Origin: DATJFQ01 sp035495555
GTDB taxonomy: Bacteria; Acidobacteriota; Vicinamibacteria; Vicinamibacterales; 2-12-FULL-66-21
DNA: 64,000 bases
Reading direction: 5' to 3'
NCBI GenBank assembly: GCA_035495555.1
Contig: DATJFQ010000098.1
Span: 27,563-91,562, forward strand
This document shows, in pieces, positions 50,774 through 58,976 of this stretch. The first letter of the stretch is position 1, and every line of letters begins with the position of its first letter. Both the position numbers and the translations under genes were made by a program. The notes beneath the pieces are model-generated. The model was not told the DNA's origin and did no database searches. It saw only the letters and a list, made by a program, of their open reading frames with translations.

Positions 50774-50887
50774 CCAGTCGCCAGTCGCCAGTCGCCAGTC
50801 GCCAGTCGCCAGTGGTCAGTTGCCAGTTGCCAGTTGTCAGTCGAGCAGTTGCCAGTTGTCAGTTGCCAGTAACCAGTAGCCAGTCCT
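50774..50887 (+). repeat. CCAGTCG/CCAGTTG heptad tandem array
   Basis: Sixteen 7-bp units in direct orientation (five CCAGTCG, then CCAGTGG, TCAGTTG, CCAGTTG and further variants), with only one 1-bp phase slip. It starts right after the cupredoxin stop and ends at the terminator. No inverted arm. Confidence 0.92.
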
Positions 50888-50892
50888 GAGGT

Positions 50893-50919
50893 GGGCGCGA
50901 GGTTTCGTCGCGCCCTTTT
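50893..50919 (+). terminator. Rho-independent terminator after the cupredoxin gene
   Basis: GGGCGCGA pairs with TCGCGCCC over a 7-base loop and is followed by TTTT. It lies just past the heptad array, convergent with the M14 gene on the minus strand. Confidence 0.8.
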
Positions 50920-50960
50920 CGTTTCTCCGGCACGAACAGCGTGCGTCGTCGCCGCCGAAT

Positions 50961-53669
50961 CTACTTGCCGGTCGTGGACGCGAGGAGTGAGTTGAAGATC
51001 ACTTTGAACGTGCCGAACGACTGATCGCGCCACTCGGGCCGGAAGCCGAGAAGGATCACGTGGCCGGCGTCGAGCTGCACGTCGAGCGCGGCTGCCTTCC
51101 CGTTCATGTATTTCTCGCCGATCAAAAAGCCGGACAGGAGCGGTGAACCGCTGTCCGGGTATTTCGCCAGCACCCTGCCGGAAAAGCCGTCCTCGGTCTC
51201 GAAGACCGGACTGCTGTCCGCGAAAACCGGCGTGTGTTCGGCGAGGCCGGCCATCGGCTGCTGAGACGTATCGGGCACCACGTCGACGATGGTGCCTCTC
51301 AGGAAGAACTCCTCCGGCTTCAGACCCGCGACGACGTTGCGCACCGGCAGCTTGAATTGCTCGATGGCAAATGTGGCGGCGTTGTTGACGAAGATGAACG
51401 TCCCTCCGCTGCGGACGAACTGTTCGAGGGCCTGGACATCGGACGCGTTGAGCGTCGCCGCATACTCGGGACGGACGGCCCGGCCGCCGCGCCCCTGATT
51501 TCCTTGCCCTCCGGGCGGACCGCCCCGCCCGCCCCTGGCGGCGCCTTCCATCGGGATGCGCGCGTCGTCGGCGAAGAGCACGACGTCCACTTTGCCCGTG
51601 AGCGGCGCTTTGAGGTCCTCGGGATGCACCAGCACGTAGTCGAACCCGTATTGCTCGAGCAGCCAGCGGGTCCAGCCCTCGTCCATGCTGCCGCTCCAGG
51701 GCTGGAATAGTCCGATCTTCGGGCGCTGAACGGTGGCGCCGCTGGCTGCGACGCGTTCTGCGCTGAGCGCCAGCGTCTTCACGAGATCGCTCTGCTGCTC
51801 GGGCGAGAGTCCGGTGATCTGATAGTGCCCGTCAGCAAACCGGACGGCGCCGCCGAGGGTCCACGCGCGGTTGATCGCCCGAAACGCGTTGTTCTGCGCA
51901 GCGTCAATCGAGAGGGCCGGCCCGTCGCCGGTGATACGCCCGGCAGGAGGCACGATTGCAGCGGCTGCCGGTTCGGTGTCGAAGCCACTGCCGGGTACGC
52001 TGTCGAACGGCGCAGCATCCCCCTTGTTGTCGGGATACGCGGTCGGACTGATGCGCGGCTTCGGAACCGGCGCCAGCATCTGCATCGCCGCGCGCGCGTC
52101 GGAGGTCAGCGGCGTTCTTGCCGGCACGACGTCGACGCCCATCTGCAGCGGCAGCGTCCACCCCGCCGCATCATAGGGACGTTCCGGCGGTCCGCCCGGA
52201 AACTGGCGCAAATCGGGATAGTGCTGGACGTCCAGTACTTCACGGGCGAGGGCCGCGAATTCCTGGTCTGTCGGGATCACCCAGGTGCCGGCCGGGTACG
52301 TGACGCCGTCGATTGCGGCCGGTGCGGTGAGCTGTGACACGCGCACGCCGCCGAACGCGAGCCGTCGCAGCAGTTCGACCGGCGCAACCGGATCGCGCTG
52401 CGCCTGCGGGATTACATACGCGAATGGCGCATCCGCTTTGCCGCGCGCGATCTGATCGCGGCCTGCCTTGTAGCGATCGAGCAGCAGCGAATCCTTGTAC
52501 TTCGACGCGTACTCGATGACGGAGAGCGATGCCGTCTCCATGTAGTCGACGGCGTCGCGCAGATGCCACCACCCCGGCTTCCACGGGCTCGAGTAGAGGC
52601 TCTGCGGCCGGAGATCGCGGAAGTTCTGCGGAAAGTCATCGATGGTGTACTGGTGCGGCGTCGCGTACTGGTAGAGCGCCGTTTCCGTCCAGAACGCCGG
52701 GATGTTCTTGAACACCGGTGCGTAGTCGACGTACCCCGGATACCACGCGTCGAACGCGGTCCCCATGTGCGTGGCGCCGGGCTGCCCGTGCTCGTCGAGT
52801 CCCTTCGCGATCGCCATACCGATCATGTTCACTTCGCGCGCGACGACGGGCGGAGCGTCGACGCCGACGGGCTCCGAAAACGGCGGCAGCCAGATGCGCG
52901 TCGGGAACGGACCCGACTGGTGGTGCACGTAGATGATCTGCGGCTCCCACTCGCGCCACGTGTGCTCGATGACGCGCGACTCGATCATGTTCAGCATGTA
53001 TGCGTCGCGGTTGTTGTCGTGGCCGACGTATTCCTGGTACAGCCGCGGCAGCCCTGACAGTTCGTACGGCGTGCCGACGTTCTTCATGTACCACTCGGCG
53101 ACCATCTGCTGGCCGTCGGGATTGATCGTCGGCCATAGCATGACAATGACGTTTTCGAGCATCGCGTGGGTGGCCGGCTCTTCCGCCTTGCGCACCAGGT
53201 CGTAGGCGAGCAGCGGCGTGTGCTGGGGGCCGGCCACCTCCGTTGCGTGCAGACCGCCATCGATGTGGACGAGCGCCTTACCCTCGCGCGCGAGCTGCGC
53301 CGCCTGCGCGTCAGTGAGTCCCTGTGGATGCGCCAGGCGCCGCCAGATCTCTCGAAAGCGGTCGGTCTGCGCGAGGTTCTCGGGCGTCGAGATCAGCGCA
53401 AACACCATCGGCCGCCCCTGCGTCGTTTTTCCGGCTTCGACGAGCTTGACATACCGGCTCGCAGCCGCCAGCTTCCGGAAGTACGCGAGGGACTGATCGT
53501 AGGTGGCCAGCTTGTAATCCGCGCCGGGTTCGAATCCGAACTCGGACGCCGGCGACGGAACGGCCGCTGCGGCCGCCGGGCGCGACGACTGCTTCGCGGC
53601 GGGCGCCTGCGCCGCGGGGAGGAGACTCGCCGAGAGCATGAAAAGGACAGTCGAAAGGACAAATCGCAT
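50961..53669 (-). CDS. secreted M14 zinc carboxypeptidase-like protein (second paralogue)
   Basis: 902 residues with a signal peptide (VLSTVLFMLSASLLPAAQA). The M14 fold has GGLHATEVAG with zinc-binding His and Glu and a later His in GHDNNRDAYML; HQSGPFPTRIWLPPF follows. The C-terminal half ends in a glutamine-amidotransferase-like domain (LEQFVRSGGTFIFVNNAATF) with a Gly/Arg-rich insert (about 718-745) and LDAGHVILLGFRPEWRDQS. It resembles the M14 protein at 17578-20646 in layout, but the sequences are divergent. Outside-cytoplasm peptide hydrolysis is likely; substrate unknown. Third gene downstream of smc in the minus-strand run. Confidence 0.87.
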   Translation of the reverse strand: MRFVLSTVLFMLSASLLPAAQAPAAKQSSRPAAAAAVPSPASEFGFEPGADYKLATYDQSLAYFRKLAAASRYVKLVEAGKTTQGRPMVFALISTPENLAQTDRFREIWRRLAHPQGLTDAQAAQLAREGKALVHIDGGLHATEVAGPQHTPLLAYDLVRKAEEPATHAMLENVIVMLWPTINPDGQQMVAEWYMKNVGTPYELSGLPRLYQEYVGHDNNRDAYMLNMIESRVIEHTWREWEPQIIYVHHQSGPFPTRIWLPPFSEPVGVDAPPVVAREVNMIGMAIAKGLDEHGQPGATHMGTAFDAWYPGYVDYAPVFKNIPAFWTETALYQYATPHQYTIDDFPQNFRDLRPQSLYSSPWKPGWWHLRDAVDYMETASLSVIEYASKYKDSLLLDRYKAGRDQIARGKADAPFAYVIPQAQRDPVAPVELLRRLAFGGVRVSQLTAPAAIDGVTYPAGTWVIPTDQEFAALAREVLDVQHYPDLRQFPGGPPERPYDAAGWTLPLQMGVDVVPARTPLTSDARAAMQMLAPVPKPRISPTAYPDNKGDAAPFDSVPGSGFDTEPAAAAIVPPAGRITGDGPALSIDAAQNNAFRAINRAWTLGGAVRFADGHYQITGLSPEQQSDLVKTLALSAERVAASGATVQRPKIGLFQPWSGSMDEGWTRWLLEQYGFDYVLVHPEDLKAPLTGKVDVVLFADDARIPMEGAARGGRGGPPGGQGNQGRGGRAVRPEYAATLNASDVQALEQFVRSGGTFIFVNNAATFAIEQFKLPVRNVVAGLKPEEFFLRGTIVDVVPDTSQQPMAGLAEHTPVFADSSPVFETEDGFSGRVLAKYPDSGSPLLSGFLIGEKYMNGKAAALDVQLDAGHVILLGFRPEWRDQSFGTFKVIFNSLLASTTGK

Positions 53670-53775
53670 ATGGCGCTGGATTGTAGCGTGATCGGCGTCA
53701 CGCAGATCTCACGCGGACAGCGCAGAGGACGGGGAAAGCGAGAATTTTGTGCGGAGCACTAGATCGTGTTGAACG

Positions 53776-54861
53776 TCAGCGCGCGCGTGCCGCGGCAATC
53801 CGCTCTTCGATCGTGGGGTGGCTGTGAAAGAGCCAGTACGTCACGGCAGACGGCCGTTCGTCCGCGAGATTCTGGGTCGCGAGGCGGCGCATCGCGGAGA
53901 TGAACGGGGACGCGAGGCCGGTGAGGTCCAGCGCGAAGCGATCCGCGCGTCGTTCGTTGCGGCGGGACCACGCGTTGGCGACCGGGGAAAGCGCGACGGA
54001 CACGGCGCCGAACACGAGCGCGACGAGCGGTAAAGACGACAGATCAGCGGCCGCGGGGACGAGTCGCGAGACCGCGAACAGCGACGCGATCAGAATGACG
54101 GTTTCCAGCGCCAGTCCGGACCACAGATCGCGGTGTACGTGGTGCGCGAGCTCGTGCGCGAGGATGACGGCGATCTCGTCGTCTGAATAGCCCGCCAGGA
54201 GCGTATCCGATAACAGGATGCGCCTCGTGCGTCCCATGCCGACGAGCGCGGCGTTGGCGCGAGTGGATTTTTCACCCAGCCCCCACTCGAACACGCCGAG
54301 GACCGGGACGCGCGCGCGCGCGCAGAGATCCAGCAACCGCTCGCGCAGCGCCTCACGCTCGATCGGCGCGAACCGGTAGAAGAGCGGCATCAGAACCACG
54401 GGCGCCACGGTTGCGAGGCCGATGGTCAACAGCGAAAACACGACGGCCACCGCGAGCCACCACCAGCCGTCCGCGACATGAATCCCTGCATACAGGATCA
54501 GCGCCGCCCCCCAGGCGAGCACGAGCCCAACGACGAATCCTTTCAGATGATCCCGGAGCCATTGCGGAAGCGATTCCGTCGAGAGACCGTAGCGGCGGTC
54601 GAGAAACCAGCCGCGGTATCCGGTGATTGGCAATGAGACGAGCTCGTAGCCGGCGGCGACGACGGCGACGACCATGACGATCGCGATCGGACGGGCGAGC
54701 ATTGGCGGGAGTGCCGCACCGGCACGGGTGGCGGCACGGGCAAGAGCCGTGGAGGCGCCGGACGCGTAAAGTCCGCCCAGCCAGGCAGCGCCAAAGATCG
54801 TGGACGCAATCACCGCCTGCCGGCGCAGGCGATGATAGCGCGCGCCCTTGTCTTCGTTCAT
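53776..54861 (-). CDS. M48 family membrane metalloprotease (Ste24/CAAX-like)
   Basis: 361 residues with six or more helices. Zinc site HELAHH at 236-241 with catalytic Glu, and the third ligand in RRNERRADRFALDLTG near 315-325. SLPITGYRGWFLDRRYGLS and GVFEWGLGEKSTRANAALVGMGRTRRI are typical of Ste24-like M48 proteases. HSHPTIEERI is the usual C-terminal motif. It probably degrades or processes membrane proteins. The gene starts 15 bp after the smc stop, so the two are cotranscribed. Confidence 0.92.
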   Translation of the reverse strand: MNEDKGARYHRLRRQAVIASTIFGAAWLGGLYASGASTALARAATRAGAALPPMLARPIAIVMVVAVVAAGYELVSLPITGYRGWFLDRRYGLSTESLPQWLRDHLKGFVVGLVLAWGAALILYAGIHVADGWWWLAVAVVFSLLTIGLATVAPVVLMPLFYRFAPIEREALRERLLDLCARARVPVLGVFEWGLGEKSTRANAALVGMGRTRRILLSDTLLAGYSDDEIAVILAHELAHHVHRDLWSGLALETVILIASLFAVSRLVPAAADLSSLPLVALVFGAVSVALSPVANAWSRRNERRADRFALDLTGLASPFISAMRRLATQNLADERPSAVTYWLFHSHPTIEERIAAARAR

Positions 54862-54876
54862 GCCGACCGGCCGAGA

Positions 54877-57800
54877 TCAGTTCAATTGAACGGAAATCAG
54901 CTTCGACACACCCGGTTCCTCCATGGTCACGCCGTACAGACGATCGGCAATTTCCATCGTCTTCCGATTGTGCGTGATCAGGATGAACTGCGTGTGCTCC
55001 TGCATGCCCTGCAGCATCTCGACGAAGCGCCCGATGTTGGCGTCGTCGAGCGGCGCGTCGATTTCGTCGAGCAGACAGAACGGGCTCGGACGGTATTTGA
55101 AGATCGCGAACATGAGCGCCATCGCGGTCAGCGCCTTCTCGCCGCCCGAGAGCAGCTGCACGCTCTGGAGCCGCTTGCCCGGCGGCTGCGCGATGATGTC
55201 GATGCCGCTTTCGAGCGCATCGGTCTCGTCGAGCAGCACGAGGCCGGCCTTCCCGCCGCCGAACAGCGTCGTGAACGTCTGCTCGAAATTGCCGTTGATG
55301 ACGGTGAACGCCTCCTGAAAGCGCTCCCGTGTCGTCCTGTCGATCTTGCGGATGGCTTCGTTGGTGGCCGCGATCGCGTCCACGAGGTCCTTCCGCTGCG
55401 CCGTAAGGAAGGTGTGGCGGGACTCGAGATCGTCGAACTGATCGATCGCCATCATGTTGACGGCACCCATGCGCTCGATCTTCTGCCGCAGGTCCGCAAC
55501 CATTTCGTCCGGGGTGAGCGATCTCGACTGTGTTCCGGCGCGCTCCTCGGCGGCGATGGCCTGGGCAGCGCCGGGATCGTCTTCGGTTTCCGCGGCTTCC
55601 GGCCCGTCGTCGACCGGGCGAGGGCTGGCAAGAACCCCGTCCTGCGCCATCTGCCGGACCTCGATGGCGACTTCGTCGAGCGTGGCCTGCACGGACTCGA
55701 CGCACGAACTGGCGAGGTGCGCGAGATCGGATTCGGCGGTCGCGCGTTCGATTTCGAGCTGCGTCACTTCTCCGCGGACGCTTTCGAGCGCGCGCCGGGC
55801 GTCACGAATCGTCAGCTCCTGCGCGTCGAACGAGGTCCTCAGCGCGAGCGACGCGTCCTCCGCCGTGCGGACGTCCTCTTTGAGGTTGTCGAACTCCTGA
55901 ATGTCCGCCGTGAGCTGGCGCTCCGATGCGGCGACTGCGGCGCGGAGTTCCTCGCGGCGCGTAACGTTCCGTTCGAGGTCGGCGGCTCGCGCGACCGCGC
56001 GCTGATCGAGATCGCGGGCGGCGTCCTCGAGGCGGCTGATCTCGAGCGCGAGAGCGCTCGCCCGTTCCACGAGCGCGGCATGCGCGGCTTTCGCTTCCGC
56101 CGTGCTCCGCGCCTGCTGCTCGGCCCTGTCGCGCGCCTCGAACAGCGTGCGCTGGGCCGCCGACAACTGATCGTCCGCCGTTCGCTGCTCCGCTTCGATC
56201 CGGCGAATCGAGTCGGCAGCTTCCGCTTCACGGCGTTCCTGTGTCCGGAGCTCCTCTTCGCCGGAACGGCGCTCGACGGCAATCTGCTCCTGCTTCCGCG
56301 CGATGCGGTCCCGTGCGTCCCCCGCCGCTGTGTGCTGCAGCTCGAAGCCGACGATCGCCTTCTCCTGACGGTGCAGCTCCTGCTGCAGCGATGCGATGGC
56401 GGATTCGGCGGCGGCGGCGGCAACGTCGAGGCCGGCCGCCTCTTCGCGGACCCGGTTCAATGCCGTCGTGTCCTGTTCGAGTTTTTCGCGGAGCTCTTTG
56501 ATCTCCCGCTTGGTCGTCAGAATGCTGCGGGCCTCCGAGCGCTCACCGCCCTCGATGAGATGCGCGCCGGTATAGACGTCGCCCTGCAGGGTCGCGACGA
56601 CGGCCCTGCTCCGCGACGAGATCGCACGCGCCGCGTCCCGGCTGCTGGCAATCCACACATCCGCGAGCGCGGCGCGAATCGCCTGGGCTGCCGGACCGGA
56701 GATGCGGACGACCGAGCTGACGGGAACCACTGCCGGATCGTCCATGGCCGCGTCTGCCTCTGCCGGCGTCGTCTCCCCTTCGTTGATCACGAACCCGACG
56801 CGTCCCGCGTCGCGCTCACGGACGAACGCCAGGCCCTTTTCGGCGTCCTCGTGGGAGGGGACGACGACGTGCTGCAGCAGATCGCCGAGCGCGGCGTCCA
56901 CCGCGCGCTCGTAGCGTGCATCGACGTCGAGGTAATCCGCGACGGAGCCGTCGTGGCGAATCGGCTGGTCGGGTTCCGCGAGGATCGCGCGTGCCCCTTC
57001 GCCATACTCCGCCCGCGCCGCGTCCAGCTCCTCGAGCGAGCGCAGCCGCGCGGATATACCAGCCAACTCGCGCTCTCGTGCGCCGAGATCGCGTCCAACC
57101 GATTCGCGGCTCGCCCGCGCGACCGCAAGCTCCGATTCACGCGCCGCGCGGTCTATGCGAAGGACCTCCACGGCTTCGCGGGCGCGGCGGAGCGCGTCTT
57201 GAGCGGCGGCCCGTTCTTCGGCGGCGCGTTCCGCTTCACGCTGCAGATCGCTGCCCTCCACGTCGAGCTTGGCAAGCTGCTCTCCGATGCGTGCGCGCGA
57301 CGCGCCCGCGTGGTCCATCGCATGCCGCAATGCCGTCGCGGCGTTGACGGCCGCGTAAACCTCGCTCCGCGCCGCCTCGACGTCGGCTTCGAGCCCTTCG
57401 ATATTGCGGTGCGCAACCGCGTATGCCTCTTCCTGTTGCCGGAGCGCCGCCGACGCGGCGTCGCGATCCGTCGTTGCCGTGTGCAGGGCTCCGCGCCGCG
57501 ATTCGATCTCCAGGCGGGCCGGTTCGCGGCGCGACTCGAGCGCGGCGACTTCGGCTTCCAGCGCGCCGGCCGCGTTCTGGAGGATCTCGATCTGCTGGTT
57601 ATCGAACGTCACCTGCTGCTGCAGGCGTCCGATGGAGAGCTCGCGCGCGTGCGCCGCCTCGCGCGCGGCCGTCGCCTTCGTATCCGCCTCGGTCAACTCC
57701 AGGCGCAGGCGTTCCAGCGTGGTCTCGAGCTCGGCGAGGTGCGCGGCCGCAGCGGCCTCGCGTTCACGGGCCGCCGTCAACCGTCCCCGGGTGGCGTCGA

Positions 57801-58653
57801 TGATTTCGCCGAGCCGTGCGTAGCGCGCCGCGAATTGCACCTTCTCCCAGCGGCGCAGTTCGTCGCGCAGCCGCTTGTATCGGCGCGCTTTTGCCGCCTG
57901 CCGCTTCAGCGCGCCGCGCTGCTTCTCCACTTCGAAAATGATGTCGTCCACGCGCGTGAGGTTCTGCTGCGCAGCTTCGAGCTTGAGCTCCGCGGCGCGC
58001 CGCCGGCTCTTGTACTTCGTCACTCCGGCGGCTTCTTCGATCAACTGCCGGCGATCCGTCGGGCGCGCGCTCAGGATTTGCCCGATCTTCCCCTGTTCGA
58101 TCACCGCGTACGCCTTCACGCCGAGGCCCGCATCCATCAAGAGGTCCTGCACGTCTTTCAGACGTACGCTCTCGCCGTCGATCAAGTATTCGCTTTCCCC
58201 GGATCGGTACAGCCGCCGCCCCACTTCGACGTCGCGAACCATCAACGGAACTTCGTCGAGCAGCGCCACGGCCTCGCCGCCGAGCAGTTCACCCGCTGCC
58301 GTCGCGACCGCCGTTTCTGCCGGCGTGAGGGTGGCCGGCCGGATGCGGCCGTTCCCCGCCACGCCCGGAGCGCCAGTCGACGGACGCGCGGCCACACCCG
58401 CCAGCCGGATCTTCACCTCCGCTGCGCCGGTCGCTTTCCGCGCATCGCTGCCCGCGAAGATGATGTCCTGCATGTGTTCGCCGCGAAGACTCCTGGCGCT
58501 CTGTTCGCCGAGCACCCAGGTAATCGCGTCAACGACGTTGCTCTTGCCGCAGCCGTTGGGTCCGACGATAGCAGTGACGCCGGTGTCGAACGCCAGTTCG
58601 GAGCGGTCGGGGAAGCTCTTGAACCCGGAAATTTCGAGACGTTGAAGGCGCAT
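54877..58653 (-). CDS. smc: chromosome segregation protein SMC
   Basis: 1258 residues. The ATPase core of condensin-like complexes that fold the chromosome. Walker A is GPNGCGKSN at 31-39; the C-terminal head holds LLSGGEKALTAMAL near 1167-1180 and Walker B FCLLDEIDAPLD near 1192-1203. Long coiled coils rich in Ala, Glu and Arg flank a hinge (about 520-700; VPVSSVVRISGPAAQAIRAA lies there). A ~40-residue insert after position 85 (RPSTGAPGVAGNGRIRPATL) is not typical of the head. No scpA/scpB neighbours are visible. A terminator-like hairpin lies 22 bp upstream of the ATG on the same strand. Confidence 0.96.
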   Translation of the reverse strand: MRLQRLEISGFKSFPDRSELAFDTGVTAIVGPNGCGKSNVVDAITWVLGEQSARSLRGEHMQDIIFAGSDARKATGAAEVKIRLAGVAARPSTGAPGVAGNGRIRPATLTPAETAVATAAGELLGGEAVALLDEVPLMVRDVEVGRRLYRSGESEYLIDGESVRLKDVQDLLMDAGLGVKAYAVIEQGKIGQILSARPTDRRQLIEEAAGVTKYKSRRRAAELKLEAAQQNLTRVDDIIFEVEKQRGALKRQAAKARRYKRLRDELRRWEKVQFAARYARLGEIIDATRGRLTAAREREAAAAAHLAELETTLERLRLELTEADTKATAAREAAHARELSIGRLQQQVTFDNQQIEILQNAAGALEAEVAALESRREPARLEIESRRGALHTATTDRDAASAALRQQEEAYAVAHRNIEGLEADVEAARSEVYAAVNAATALRHAMDHAGASRARIGEQLAKLDVEGSDLQREAERAAEERAAAQDALRRAREAVEVLRIDRAARESELAVARASRESVGRDLGARERELAGISARLRSLEELDAARAEYGEGARAILAEPDQPIRHDGSVADYLDVDARYERAVDAALGDLLQHVVVPSHEDAEKGLAFVRERDAGRVGFVINEGETTPAEADAAMDDPAVVPVSSVVRISGPAAQAIRAALADVWIASSRDAARAISSRSRAVVATLQGDVYTGAHLIEGGERSEARSILTTKREIKELREKLEQDTTALNRVREEAAGLDVAAAAAESAIASLQQELHRQEKAIVGFELQHTAAGDARDRIARKQEQIAVERRSGEEELRTQERREAEAADSIRRIEAEQRTADDQLSAAQRTLFEARDRAEQQARSTAEAKAAHAALVERASALALEISRLEDAARDLDQRAVARAADLERNVTRREELRAAVAASERQLTADIQEFDNLKEDVRTAEDASLALRTSFDAQELTIRDARRALESVRGEVTQLEIERATAESDLAHLASSCVESVQATLDEVAIEVRQMAQDGVLASPRPVDDGPEAAETEDDPGAAQAIAAEERAGTQSRSLTPDEMVADLRQKIERMGAVNMMAIDQFDDLESRHTFLTAQRKDLVDAIAATNEAIRKIDRTTRERFQEAFTVINGNFEQTFTTLFGGGKAGLVLLDETDALESGIDIIAQPPGKRLQSVQLLSGGEKALTAMALMFAIFKYRPSPFCLLDEIDAPLDDANIGRFVEMLQGMQEHTQFILITHNRKTMEIADRLYGVTMEEPGVSKLISVQLN

Positions 58654-58664
58654 AAAGGACCCGT

Positions 58665-58718
58665 GAAAAGAAAAAGCCGCTTGCCGGGCGTGCCTTAGAG
58701 CACGGCCCGGAAGCGGCT
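58665..58718 (-). terminator. terminator hairpin just upstream of smc (same strand)
   Basis: On the minus strand AGCCGCTTCCGGGCCGTGC pairs with GCACGCCCGGCAAGCGGCT (one mismatch each side) over a 6-base loop, followed by TTTTTCTTTT. It ends about 12-22 bp before the smc ATG. It either stops the upstream S41 transcript or is part of an attenuator for smc. Confidence 0.8.
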
Positions 58719-58757
58719 GGGATCGCTTCGAACGGAACAGGTTTTCAGGAAACAGAT

Positions 58758-58840
58758 GACTGACAACAGCCGATGGCGCCAGCAGCCCACACCCCGCACA
58801 GACGGGATGTCCCCTTGGGGCCAGCGAACGGCGGCCAGTC
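58758..58840 (-). ncRNA. candidate rod-shaped structured RNA upstream of smc
   Basis: Read on the minus strand, GACTG pairs with CAGTC at the ends, GCCG with CGGC, GCCC with GGGC, and CATCCCG with CGGGGTG at the tip, with internal loops between. This gives an 83-nt rod followed by the terminator hairpin at 58665-58718. No protein is coded in this 316-bp gap. I could not match it to a known RNA family by eye. Evidence is a manual fold only. Confidence 0.4.
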
Positions 58841-58907
58841 TAACAAGCCCCCATACCTAGTGGCAACACTAAACTGCGCGCACAAGTAATAGGGTCTAGT
58901 GCCCTAA

Positions 58908-58976
58908 CGATGCTCGATGCTCGATGTTCGATGCTCGACAATCGCCCATCGTCCATCGTCCATCGCGAACTATTTA
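58908..58976. repeat. heptad inverted repeat ATGCTCG / CCATCGT after the S41 gene
   Basis: Left arm ATGCTCG, ATGCTCG, ATGTTCG, ATGCTCG; right arm CCCATCG, TCCATCG, TCCATCG, on a 7-bp period. It overlaps the end of the S41 gene (stop at 58970). The words match those in rimO and at 4425. Confidence 0.9.

Noticed and set aside
50774..50887. CRISPR array
   Set aside because: Units are 7 bp with no spacers, and no cas genes lie in the window.
54832..58698. 1288-residue open frame antisense to smc
   Set aside because: It mirrors smc codons in GC-rich DNA, has Arg/Leu/Ala-biased composition, and shows no domain. smc on the other strand has all its motifs.
58665..58860. 6S RNA, tmRNA or SRP RNA upstream of smc
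   Set aside because: I saw no conserved 6S closing stem, no tmRNA tRNA-like ends or tag frame, and no SRP GGAAG/AGCA loop in the right context. The terminator hairpin is self-contained. I kept it only as an unassigned structured RNA.
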